Part shown: one piece after another, positions 42,370 to 50,178 of the stretch
Numbering within the stretch: position 1 is the stretch's first letter
How the letters are laid out: each line of letters begins with the position of its first letter
Source of the DNA: Thermohalobaculum sp039027855
Lineage (GTDB): Bacteria > Pseudomonadota > Alphaproteobacteria > Rhodobacterales > Rhodobacteraceae
Reading direction: 5' to 3'
Length of the DNA stretch: 64,000 nucleotides
NCBI GenBank assembly: GCA_039027855.1
Contig: JBCCJI010000010.1
Span: 1 to 64,000, forward strand
The notes under the pieces: generated by a model
What the model was told of the DNA's origin: nothing
The model's input: only the letters and a program-made list of their open reading frames with translations
Database searches by the model: none
Made by a program: the position numbers and the translations under genes

Positions 42370-43185
42370 TCAGATCGCCAGGTACTCCTGGCGCAGTTCG
42401 GCGTTGTCGAGCACCTCCTGCGCGGTGCCGTCGAACACCACCTGCCCCATGTCCAGGATCAACGCGCGGTCAGCGAGGTGCAGCGCCGCGATGGCGTTCT
42501 GCTCCACCAGGATCGTCGTCATGCCGAGCGATTTGATCTGCTCCAGCGTGCGCTCGATCTCCTGCACGATGACCGGGGCGAGGCCCTCGTAAGGCTCGTC
42601 CAGCAGCAGGAGTTTCACGTCCCGCGCCAGCGCCCGGGCGACGGCCAGCATCTGCTGCTCACCGCCCGACATGGTGGTGCCTTCCTGCTTGCGCCGCTCT
42701 CCAAGACGCGGGAACAGCTCGTAAAGCCGCTCGATCGACCAGCCATGCGGCTCGACGATCTGCGCAAGCTTCAGGTTCTCCTCCACCGTCAGGCCGGGGA
42801 TGATGCGGCGGTCCTCGGGCACCAGCCCGATACCGGCCCGCGCGGCCTGATGCGCCTTCATCTCGTGCAGCGGCTGGTGGTCGAGCCAGATCTCGCCGTG
42901 GCGGATCTCGGGATCGTCGAGCCGGGCCAGGGTGCGAAGCGTCGAGGTCTTGCCCGCGCCGTTACGGCCGAGCAGGGCCACGATCTCGCCCTCGCGGATG
43001 TCAAAGCTCACACCTTGGACGATGTAGCTCTCACCGTAATAGGCGTGCACATCCCAGACCGAGAAGAAGGCCCGCTGCCCACCGCGGGCGCGCACCGCCT
43101 CCATGCCCGGGGCCTTGGCCTCGGCCCATTGGCTCCCGTCCATCAAGCTCTGGCGCTGGACGCCCTCGTTCGCGACATCGGTCAT
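42370..43185 (-). CDS. HAAT-family ABC transporter ATP-binding protein (LivF type)
   Basis: One of two ATPases of a branched-chain amino acid/amide-type (HAAT) importer. The 271 residues have Walker A GRNGAGKTS, Q-loop region IGLVPEDRRIIPGLTVEENL, signature MSGGEQQMLAVARALARD, Walker B LLLLDEPYEGLAP and the switch His region EQNAIAALHLADRALIL. An N-terminal extension of about 35 residues precedes the ATPase domain. The start overlaps the stop of the LivG-type gene (ATGA). It is the last gene of the five-gene operon and a terminator follows. The substrate is uncertain. Confidence 0.92.
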   Translation of the reverse strand: MTDVANEGVQRQSLMDGSQWAEAKAPGMEAVRARGGQRAFFSVWDVHAYYGESYIVQGVSFDIREGEIVALLGRNGAGKTSTLRTLARLDDPEIRHGEIWLDHQPLHEMKAHQAARAGIGLVPEDRRIIPGLTVEENLKLAQIVEPHGWSIERLYELFPRLGERRKQEGTTMSGGEQQMLAVARALARDVKLLLLDEPYEGLAPVIVQEIERTLEQIKSLGMTTILVEQNAIAALHLADRALILDMGQVVFDGTAQEVLDNAELRQEYLAI

Positions 43186-43937
43186 ATGTGCGCCCCTCCG
43201 AGATAGGCTTCCTGCACCTTCGGGTTGCCCTTGATGGCGCCCGGGTCGTCCTCGACGATCACCGTGCCCTGCGCAAGCACGCTGACCCGCTCGGCCAGCG
43301 AGAACACGACGTGCATGTCATGCTCGATCACGATCATGGTGATGCCTGTCTTGGCGATCTCGCTCAGCAGCGCGATGGTGTTGTTGGTGTCGGCCCGGCT
43401 CATGCCGGCGGTCGGCTCGTCGAGCAGCAACAGCTTCGGCTTCTGCACGAGGCCCATCGCCAGCTCCAGCCGGCGCTTGTCGCCGCGGCTGAGCTGCGAG
43501 GCCGGCACGTCCTTCATGTGGCCGATCTTGAGCTCTTCCAGCGTGTCGAGCGCCTCGCGCATGATCGACTGCTCGCGCAGGACACCGCCCCAGGCGTTCA
43601 TGGCGAACGCGCCGTCCCGCTTGGCAAAGGCCGGGATCATCACGTTCTCCAGGATCGTCAGTTCCGTGAAGATCTCGGGCGTCTGGAACACGCGGGCGAC
43701 ACCGGTCTGGTTGATCTCATGTGGCTTCAGGCCCAGCAGGCTGCGGCCATTGAACTCCACCGTGCCGGTGTCGGGCGTCAGCCGCCCGACAAAGCAGTTG
43801 AGCAGCGTCGACTTGCCGGCGCCATTGGGGCCGATGATCGCGTGCACCGTCCCCTCGTTGACCGTCAGATTAACCTCGTGCAGCGCCTTCAGGCCGCCGA
43901 AGCTCTTGTTGACGTTGCGAACCTCGAGGATTGCCAT
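43182..43937 (-). CDS. HAAT-family ABC transporter ATP-binding protein (LivG type)
   Basis: Second ATPase of the importer, 251 residues. Walker A is GPNGAGKSTLLN, the region after it FVGRLTPDTGTVEFNGRSLL and GVARVFQTPEIFTELTILEN fits the LivG type, the signature is LSRGDKRRLELAMGLVQKPK, and Walker B is LLLLDEPTAGMS. The C-terminus has IVIEHDMHVVFSLAERVSVL and the usual GNPKVQEAYLGGA end. ATG 43937 follows GGGAGAG; an earlier GTG overlaps the end of the LivM-type gene. The signature LSRGDKRR is the GDKR form common in LivG. Confidence 0.92.
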   Translation of the reverse strand: MAILEVRNVNKSFGGLKALHEVNLTVNEGTVHAIIGPNGAGKSTLLNCFVGRLTPDTGTVEFNGRSLLGLKPHEINQTGVARVFQTPEIFTELTILENVMIPAFAKRDGAFAMNAWGGVLREQSIMREALDTLEELKIGHMKDVPASQLSRGDKRRLELAMGLVQKPKLLLLDEPTAGMSRADTNNTIALLSEIAKTGITMIVIEHDMHVVFSLAERVSVLAQGTVIVEDDPGAIKGNPKVQEAYLGGAHI

Positions 43938-43948
43938 CTTGCTCTCCC

Positions 43949-45139
43949 TCACTCGGCCGGCTGGGCGGCGGCGCCGCTGCTGGTAGCGGGCCCGCTGCTC
44001 TCACGCTTGCGGGTCAGCAGGCGTTTGATGCGGGCAAAGCCCTCCATCATGCCGCCGGGTAGGAAGACCACGATCAGCATGAACACAAGGCCGAGGAGAA
44101 GGTGCCAACCCTCGCCGACGAACAGCGCCGAGAACGACACCATCGCATCCGAGAGACCGCCCGGCAGGAAGCTGTAGAACTCCGCCAGGATGCCCTTGTT
44201 CAGCGAGGAGACGATCTGCTCCATATACTTGATGATCACCGCCCCCAGCACCGGGCCCAGCAGCGTGCCCATGCCGCCGAGGATCGTCATCAGCACCACC
44301 TCGCCCGAGGCCGTCCATTGCATACGCTCGGCACCGGCCAGCGGGTCGGTCGCGGCCATCAGACCGCCGGCGAGGCCCGCATACATGCCCGAGATCACGA
44401 AGGCGGCGAGCGTGTAGGGGCGGGTGTTCAGGCCGGTATAGTTCAGGCGGTTCTGGTTGGTCTTCACCGCCTTCAGCATCAGGCCGAAGGGCGAGCGGAA
44501 GATCTTCATCGACACCCAGAAGCCCAGGATCAGGATCGCCGCGCAGAAGTAGAAGCCCGATGAGAACTGAAGGTCATAGCCCCCCAGCGTCAGGTCCCAG
44601 GTCCGGTTCATCGGCAGGCCGAAGATATCGGGAAACGGCAGATTGGTGGTGTCGGTGTTGCTGTCCAGGATCCGCGGATCGTCGAGGTTCAGCGCCAGAC
44701 CGGTCTCGCCGTTCGTGACCGGCGTCAGCACCGAGTAGGCGAGATTGTAGGACATCTGCGCAAAGGCCAGCGTCAGGATCGAGAAGTAGATGCCCGACCG
44801 GCGCAGCGAGATGAACCCGATTAGCAGCGCGAAGAGCCCGGCCACGATCACCGACAGGATCAGCGCCGGAATGACGTTCATCGTCAGCAGCTTGAACATC
44901 CAGACAGCCGAGTAGGAGCCGACACCCAGGAAGGCCGCATGCCCGAAGGACAGGTACCCGGTCAGCCCGAACAGGATGTTGAAGCCGATGGCGAACAGCC
45001 CGAAGATCGCGAAGCGCTGCAGCAGGTCGGGATATGCCGCACCGAACGGCGCCAGCAGGATCGGGGCCAGCAGGACGACCGCGCTGAAGGCGATCAGCAG
45101 CAGGCGATCATTGGTCGGGGAGGTTTTGGTCACGCTCAT
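43949..45139 (-). CDS. HAAT-family ABC transporter permease (LivM type)
   Basis: Inner-membrane permease, 396 residues, with about eight to ten hydrophobic segments. Family patterns are FAIGFNILFGLTGYLSFGHA AFLGVG, FISLRRSGIYFSILTLAFAQ, GLMLKAVKTNQNRLNYTGLN and GVVLMTILGGMGTLLGPVLG-type segments. A periplasmic insertion of about 50 residues (LTPVTNGETGLALNLDDPRI onward) is longer than in LivM of E. coli. The tail is low-complexity. It begins three bases after the LivH-type gene ends and leads into the LivG-type gene. Confidence 0.9.
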   Translation of the reverse strand: MSVTKTSPTNDRLLLIAFSAVVLLAPILLAPFGAAYPDLLQRFAIFGLFAIGFNILFGLTGYLSFGHAAFLGVGSYSAVWMFKLLTMNVIPALILSVIVAGLFALLIGFISLRRSGIYFSILTLAFAQMSYNLAYSVLTPVTNGETGLALNLDDPRILDSNTDTTNLPFPDIFGLPMNRTWDLTLGGYDLQFSSGFYFCAAILILGFWVSMKIFRSPFGLMLKAVKTNQNRLNYTGLNTRPYTLAAFVISGMYAGLAGGLMAATDPLAGAERMQWTASGEVVLMTILGGMGTLLGPVLGAVIIKYMEQIVSSLNKGILAEFYSFLPGGLSDAMVSFSALFVGEGWHLLLGLVFMLIVVFLPGGMMEGFARIKRLLTRKRESSGPATSSGAAAQPAE

Positions 45140-45142
45140 GGA

Positions 45143-46171
45143 TCAGGTCTCCATCACGCCCTTGCGGCCCATCAGACCGCGCGGACGCACCAGCAGGATA
45201 ACGACGGCGACAAGGTAGATGATGATCTGGTCGATGCCCGGGATGATCTGCTTAATCTCGTTCATTGAGGCGAAGGACTGCAGGATGCCAAGCAGGAAGC
45301 CCGCGGCGACCGCGCCGGGCAGGCTGCCCATGCCGCCGACGACGACGACCACGAAGCTGAGCACCAGAAAGTTCATGCCCATGTGGTAGTCGGGTGAGAG
45401 GATCGGCGCGTACATCACGCCCGCCAGGCCCGCGACCACCGCCGCCATGCCGAACACCGCGGTAAAGCGGCGGTCGATGTCGATCCCCAGCAGGCCCACC
45501 GTCTCGCGGTCGGCCATGCCGGCGCGTACGACCATGCCGAAGGTGGTGAACTGCAGGAAGGCGAAGACACCCCCCAGCACCAGCATCGCGAAGGTCAGAT
45601 AGACGATGCGCCACCACGGATAGACGATCACGCCGGGATCGAAGCCCATGGCGATCCCCAGATCGGCGGCACCGACAAAGCTGTCGGGCGGCGGCTGCGG
45701 GATCGGGTTGGCGCCGAAATAGGATTTCACCAGCTCCTGAAGCACGATCGCCAGGCCGAAGGTGACAAGAATCTGCTCGGCATGGGGGCGCTTGTAGAAG
45801 TGGCGGATCAGCCCGCGCTCCATCGCGACGCCGATCAGCAGCATCACCGGGATGGCGAGGAAGATCGACAGGAAGACCGAGTAATCGACCATCAAGCTGC
45901 CGGTCTCGCCGAACCACAACTCCATGTAAGGAGTGCGCACCTCCAGCGGGGTGCCCCAGGCGGTGGTCTGGGTCGGGTCGATCGTCACCTGCTCCTTGGT
46001 CAGCAAGTAGCGTGTGGTGACCGCGCAGAACGCGCCCAGCATGAACAGGGCGCCATGCGCGAAGTTCACCACGCCGAGCGTGCCGAAGATCAGCGTCAGG
46101 CCAAGGGCAATCAGCGCATAGGCGCCACCCTTGTCCAGCCCGTTCAGGAATTGCAGCAGGATCGCTTCCAT
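45143..46171 (-). CDS. HAAT-family ABC transporter permease (LivH type)
   Basis: Second permease, 342 residues. It opens MEAILLQFLNGLDKGGAYAL IALGLTLIFGTLGVVNFAHG, the LivH signature, and later shows LVTFGLAIVLQELVKSYFGA, RAGMADRETVGLLGIDIDRR and SFVVVVVGGMGSLPGAVAAG, typical of the family. A periplasmic insertion (EQVTIDPTQTTAWGTPLEVR) is unusual in length. ATG 46171 has GGGAGG seven bases upstream. A strong palindrome lies between it and the binding-protein gene upstream. Confidence 0.92.
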   Translation of the reverse strand: MEAILLQFLNGLDKGGAYALIALGLTLIFGTLGVVNFAHGALFMLGAFCAVTTRYLLTKEQVTIDPTQTTAWGTPLEVRTPYMELWFGETGSLMVDYSVFLSIFLAIPVMLLIGVAMERGLIRHFYKRPHAEQILVTFGLAIVLQELVKSYFGANPIPQPPPDSFVGAADLGIAMGFDPGVIVYPWWRIVYLTFAMLVLGGVFAFLQFTTFGMVVRAGMADRETVGLLGIDIDRRFTAVFGMAAVVAGLAGVMYAPILSPDYHMGMNFLVLSFVVVVVGGMGSLPGAVAAGFLLGILQSFASMNEIKQIIPGIDQIIIYLVAVVILLVRPRGLMGRKGVMET

Positions 46172-46190
46172 CGACCAGACCTCCCGAATG

Positions 46191-46222
46191 GAAAATCCGG
46201 GGGCGCAGATCTGCGCCCCCGG
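46191..46222 (-). promoter_or_regulatory. Perfect 13-bp stem-loop between binding-protein and permease genes
   Basis: The 26-base palindrome at 46197-46222 (CCGGGGGCGCAGA and its complement) is followed on the minus strand by ATTTTCC. It sits 19 bases past the binding-protein stop. Such hairpins in transporter operons commonly protect the upstream mRNA or partly end transcription, which would raise binding protein over permeases. Confidence 0.75.
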
Positions 46223-46241
46223 CAGTCTTGTTGATCCCGGA

Positions 46242-47597
46242 TCAGGCGCCCGGGTTGCAGGAACCGAGGTTGCCACCCGCAAACATCGGATGATCCGGCG
46301 CGTAGGTGATGTCCTCGGTCGAGGCGGTGCCCACGACCTCGAGCAGGTCGAACTGCGAGGTCGGGTTCTCGTTGCCCTTCACCACAAGGACGGGCTTGAA
46401 GCACTGGTGATCGTCGCCACGATAGAGCGTCGGGCCATTGCCGAGACCGTCGAACTCGTAGTCCTCCAGCGCCGTGATCACGTCGCAGGGGTAGAACGTG
46501 CCCGCCCGCTCGCAGGCATCCGCGTAGAGCAGCGCCTGGCAATAGGCGGTGTGGGCGGCCTGGCTCGGCGGGAAGCCGTATTCCTGGCCGAAGCTCTTGA
46601 CGAAGGCCTTGGACCCCTCGTCCTGCAGCGACCAGTGCCAGTTCGAGGTGCCGAAGATGCCCTTGACGTTCTCGCCAGCGCCCTGCGCCATGACGCGCGA
46701 CATGAGCGGCACGACGATTTCCATGTTCTGGCCGTTCACGACGCGGTCGCGCATGCCGAACTGCACCGCCTGGGTCAGCGAGTTCACCATGTCGCCGCCG
46801 TACTGGATCAGCATCAGCACATCGGCATCCGAGTTCAGCACCGGCGTCAGGTACTGCGAGAAATCGCCCGACTGGAACGGCGTGCGCACCGAGTTGACGA
46901 CATTCCAGCCCAGATCGCCCGAGACCTCTTTCAAGGTCTCCTCGACCGACCAGCCCCAGTTGTAGTCCGAGACCAGCATGTAGACGTTGCGCCCGCGGCC
47001 ATACTCGGCCTCCAGCACCGGCTGCATCGCCTTGCCCGACATGTAGGCGTTGCAGAAGTGGCGGAAGCCGTTGGCGCGGCGGTCCTTGCCTGTGGTGTCG
47101 TTGGCGTGGGTGAGGCCCGCCATGAAGATGACGCCGGCCTCCTGGCAGTAGGACTGCACGGCCACGGCGACGCCCGAGGACGACCCGCCGGTGATCATCA
47201 CGGCGCCGTCGGCCTCGACCATGCGCTTGGCGCTGGCGCGGGCGGCGTCAGACTTGGTCTGCGTGTCGCCGGTGACGAACGCGACCTTCTTGCCGAGGAT
47301 GCCGTTACCCTTCAGCGCCTTCGAGCTGAAGGTGCCCATCATGCCGCCATCGCTGCTGTCATCGCCGTTCAGGTGCTTGACGGCGAGCTGCAGCGCGCGA
47401 AGCTGGTCTGCGCCCTCTTCCGCGTAGGAGCCGGTCTGCGGGACGTTGAAGCCCAGCGTCACGGTCTGGCCCTGGGGCATGTTGGTGTGGCTCTGCGCCC
47501 AGGCGTTGCGATGGAAGAAAGTCGGTGCCGCCAAGCCCGCACCCAGGGCGGCGCCCGAGCGCAGCAGACCGCGGCGGTTGATTGTGAGTTTGCTCAT
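46242..47597 (-). CDS. HAAT-family ABC transporter substrate-binding protein, Tat-type signal
   Basis: Periplasmic receptor of the importer, 451 residues, in the Peripl_BP_6/UrtA-like family. The N-terminus MSKLTINRRGLLRSGAALGA GLAAPTF ends in AWAQ and carries a twin-arginine motif (RR at 8-9), so it is probably exported folded. The mature part begins TVTLGFNVPQTGSYAEEGAD and has VAFVTGDTQTKSDAARASAK, ITGGSSSGVAVAVQSYCQEA and LVSDYNWGWSVEETLKEV. The length and layout recall receptors for amides, urea or short-chain acids more than LivK. ATG 47597 follows GGAGG. First gene of the operon, divergent from the ScfR-like regulator. Confidence 0.9.
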   Translation of the reverse strand: MSKLTINRRGLLRSGAALGAGLAAPTFFHRNAWAQSHTNMPQGQTVTLGFNVPQTGSYAEEGADQLRALQLAVKHLNGDDSSDGGMMGTFSSKALKGNGILGKKVAFVTGDTQTKSDAARASAKRMVEADGAVMITGGSSSGVAVAVQSYCQEAGVIFMAGLTHANDTTGKDRRANGFRHFCNAYMSGKAMQPVLEAEYGRGRNVYMLVSDYNWGWSVEETLKEVSGDLGWNVVNSVRTPFQSGDFSQYLTPVLNSDADVLMLIQYGGDMVNSLTQAVQFGMRDRVVNGQNMEIVVPLMSRVMAQGAGENVKGIFGTSNWHWSLQDEGSKAFVKSFGQEYGFPPSQAAHTAYCQALLYADACERAGTFYPCDVITALEDYEFDGLGNGPTLYRGDDHQCFKPVLVVKGNENPTSQFDLLEVVGTASTEDITYAPDHPMFAGGNLGSCNPGA

Positions 47598-47722
47598 CAG
47601 GATCCTCCCGTTTGATGGCCGTTGCGGCGGACAACCAAAAACGGGGCGGCCCACCTACACCCGCAGAGCGAGCGCACGGCGCGACCAAGTAGCGGCAGAC
47701 AGGTCAATCCAGCAACAAGTGA

Positions 47723-47750
47723 TTGACAAGGCTCAGGAAATTTGTAAATA
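47723..47750 (+). promoter_or_regulatory. Possible promoter and operator region between transporter operon and regulator
   Basis: TTGACA at 47723-47728 is followed after 16 bases by TAAATA. A second TTGACA lies at 47755-47760. The surrounding AT-rich stretch contains TTTGTAAATAG and, further on, TTGTGGCAAATTCACATTG, which look like possible sites for the adjacent XRE regulator. Binding is inferred only. Confidence 0.4.
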
Positions 47751-47867
47751 GTTTTTGACACAGTGCAGCGAAATTGTGGCAAATTCACATTGCGGTGCAA
47801 AAAGGGCACCTGATGCCAGCCCGTCGACCGCGGTTGCGGCGCGACACAAGCCAGGAAGGGCCAGCCC

Positions 47868-49214
47868 ATGTCGCAAGGGATCGTCGGGGCCCGGATCCGC
47901 GCGCGGCGCAAGAACATGGGGCTGACCCAGGCCGAACTGGCGCGCCGCATCGGTATCAGCCACAGCTATCTGAACCTGATCGAGCGCAATAAGCGCGGCA
48001 TCGGCGGCAAGCTGCTCAACACCGTGGCCGAAGAGCTCGGCATCGCCCGCGAGGAGCTTGACGGCGCGACTGAGCGCCGGCTTTTCGAGCAACTGAGCGA
48101 GATCGCGGCCGATCCGCGGCACAACGCGCTGGGCCTTTCGGCGGCCGATGTGGGCGAGATCGTCGGCCGCTTCCCGGGCTGGGCGCAGGCGCTCGCCCTG
48201 CTTGCAGGATCGGAGCGGGCGCTCGATGCCCAGACCCGCGCGCTCAACGACCGCCTGACCCATGACCCGTTCCTCAGCGAGGCCGTGCACCGCATGCTGA
48301 CGCATACCGCAGCGCTGCGTGCCGCCGCCGAGATCCTGCGCGACGTGGGCGATCTGGCGCCCGAGGACCGCACCCGCTTCACCAATCTCGTCGCGGGCGA
48401 GAGCACCCAGCTTTCCGAGGCCGGCACCGCGCTGGTCGGCTATTTCGACCGCTCCAGCAAACGGCACGGCGCAGTCGGTGCCGAGGACGAGGTTGACCGC
48501 CTTTTCGAAACCCGCGCCAACCACTTCGCCGAGATCGAGCAGGCCGTGGCCCCCGCGCTGCGCCTCGCCGATGCCTCACTGCCGGGCGCCGATGCGGCCA
48601 TTGACGTCATCATGAGTGGCCTGGGGTCGGCGGAGGCACGCGACATCGCCCGCGCCCGGTTGATGCGCTATGCCGTGGACGCGGCCGCGGCCCCGCTCGA
48701 CCCGCTGACCGAGGCCGCCGAGACCGAGCGTTACGATGTGGAGTTGATGGCAGCCCGCCTCAGCGCCCCGATCGAGGTGATCTTCCGGCGCCTCTCCTCG
48801 CTGCCTGCGGCGCCCGGCCGCCCGCGCTTTGGCTATCTCGAGACCAATGCTGCCGGCGTGGCGACCGAGATACGGCCAATCCCGGGGCTGCAGTCGCCGC
48901 GTCACGGCACACCCTGCCCGCTTTGGATCAACCACCTCGCCCGCGCCCGACCGGGCGTGACCATGCGCCAGGTTGCCTCTTTCCCGACCGGTCTGTCGCT
49001 GATGTTGGTCGCCCGCACCCGGATCGAGCGACCAGCCGGCTTTGGCCGCATCGTGCCACCATCCACCGATATGCTGGCGCTCGATGCACAGGCGGCCGGT
49101 GCCACGGTCTATGGCAGGCACAATCCCCCCGACGCGGTGCCTGTCGGCCAGTCCTGTCGCATCTGCCCGCGCAACGATTGCGATCATCGCGTCGCGGTTC
49201 CGGTGGGCGGCTGA
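47868..49214 (+). CDS. XRE-family regulator with DUF2083-type C-terminus (ScfR-like)
   Basis: A 448-residue transcription regulator. The N-terminal helix-turn-helix (about 8-62) reads RRKNMGLTQAELARRIGISH SYLNLIERNKRGI. The C-terminal domain has GLSLMLVARTRIERPAGFGR, and ends with GQSCRICPRNDCDHRVAVPV, the cysteine motif of the short-chain fatty acyl regulator family (DUF2083), which includes RamB and PrpC-type regulators. The HExxH peptidase motif often present in the middle of such proteins is not seen. It is divergent from the HAAT transporter and may respond to a CoA ester made from its substrate. ATG 47868 follows AGGAAGGG. Confidence 0.85.
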   Translation: MSQGIVGARIRARRKNMGLTQAELARRIGISHSYLNLIERNKRGIGGKLLNTVAEELGIAREELDGATERRLFEQLSEIAADPRHNALGLSAADVGEIVGRFPGWAQALALLAGSERALDAQTRALNDRLTHDPFLSEAVHRMLTHTAALRAAAEILRDVGDLAPEDRTRFTNLVAGESTQLSEAGTALVGYFDRSSKRHGAVGAEDEVDRLFETRANHFAEIEQAVAPALRLADASLPGADAAIDVIMSGLGSAEARDIARARLMRYAVDAAAAPLDPLTEAAETERYDVELMAARLSAPIEVIFRRLSSLPAAPGRPRFGYLETNAAGVATEIRPIPGLQSPRHGTPCPLWINHLARARPGVTMRQVASFPTGLSLMLVARTRIERPAGFGRIVPPSTDMLALDAQAAGATVYGRHNPPDAVPVGQSCRICPRNDCDHRVAVPVGG

Positions 49215-49388
49215 GATCGCACATTTTCCCATTGTCGAAAGACTTTGTGCCACCCAACGGCCAGAACGGGCGATCTTGCGCATTTCAGCCTCGCGGGCCA
49301 TCATGGTGGCGAGGGTAGCAGGCCAAAGGGGCCACGGGTCTGCCATGAACGAGCATCGAGCAACGGTGCCGATCTGGAGGAAGCGCCG

Positions 49389-49835
49389 ATGACCGATGCG
49401 CCCCGCCGCATCCTGCTGGCCGAAGACGAGACGAGCATCGTGACCTCGCTCACCTTCCTGCTTGGGCGGGCGGGCTTCGAGGTCGAAGTGCACGGCAATG
49501 GCGAGCATGCGGTCAAGGCTGCGCTCAGCCGCCCGCCCGCGCTCATGGTGCTCGATGTGATGCTGCCGGGGATCGACGGGTTCGAGGCGCTGCGCCGCCT
49601 GCGTGCCGACCCGACCGGGCGCACTCTACCCGTGGTCATGCTGACCGCCAAGGGCCAGCGCGAGGACCGTGAGACCGCACTCAGGCTTGGCGCCGATCAG
49701 TTCATCACCAAACCCTTCGCCAATGCCGAGGTTGTCGCTGTGGTGGTGCGCCTCGCCGATCAGGCGCCAGTCGATGGCTGCGAGATCGACCGCGCGGCCC
49801 CCCTCTCCAGCCTTGCGGCGCGCGCGCCGCGCTGA
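49389..49835 (+). CDS. Single-domain response regulator (REC only)
   Basis: A 148-residue receiver protein: RRILLAEDETSIVTSLTFLL holds the acidic pocket, ALMVLDVMLPGIDGFEALRR the phospho-acceptor Asp, PVVMLTAKG the conserved Thr, and ADQFITKPF the Lys. After the receiver about 25 residues follow with no DNA-binding domain. It stands nine bases before a small membrane protein and upstream of an SSS-type sensor kinase, all in one direction, so it probably takes phosphate from that kinase. ATG 49389 follows GGAGGAAG. Confidence 0.88.
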   Translation: MTDAPRRILLAEDETSIVTSLTFLLGRAGFEVEVHGNGEHAVKAALSRPPALMVLDVMLPGIDGFEALRRLRADPTGRTLPVVMLTAKGQREDRETALRLGADQFITKPFANAEVVAVVVRLADQAPVDGCEIDRAAPLSSLAARAPR

Positions 49836-49843
49836 GATCGGCT

Positions 49844-50155
49844 GTGACAGGCACCCGCGATATCACGACCCGACGCGCCCGAGACCCGGACCGCGAGGCA
49901 AACGCTCCCGTCGCCGAAGAGCCGGGCGGGCAGGAGCGGCGCGCGCGCGATGCCGCCATGGCCTTGCCACTGCTCGGCATCCTGCTGCTGGCCAGCCCGC
50001 TGACGGGGGCCTTCGGGGTCGAGGGGACGCTCATCGGCGTGCCGGTCGTGGTCGTCTACGTGTTCGTCACCTGGGCGGCGCTGATCTGGGGCGCGTGGCG
50101 GATCGGCCGGCGGCTACGGTCGACAGCGCCCACCCGACGGCGCAGGCCGTCCTGA
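49844..50155 (+). CDS. Small membrane protein between receiver and sensor kinase
   Basis: A 103-residue protein with a basic, disordered N-terminus of 38 residues, two hydrophobic segments (MALPLLGILLLASPLTGAFG and TLIGVPVVVVYVFVTWAALI), and a basic tail. The size and layout recall the small accessory subunit genes found beside sodium:solute symporters and SSS-type kinases in proteobacteria. I cannot name a family for certain. GTG 49844 is close behind the receiver stop; the kinase begins 23 bases after its own stop, so the three genes look like one transcript. Confidence 0.65.
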   Translation: MTGTRDITTRRARDPDREANAPVAEEPGGQERRARDAAMALPLLGILLLASPLTGAFGVEGTLIGVPVVVVYVFVTWAALIWGAWRIGRRLRSTAPTRRRRPS

Positions 50156-50178
50156 GCGTGAACGGCGGGTAGCGGCCC

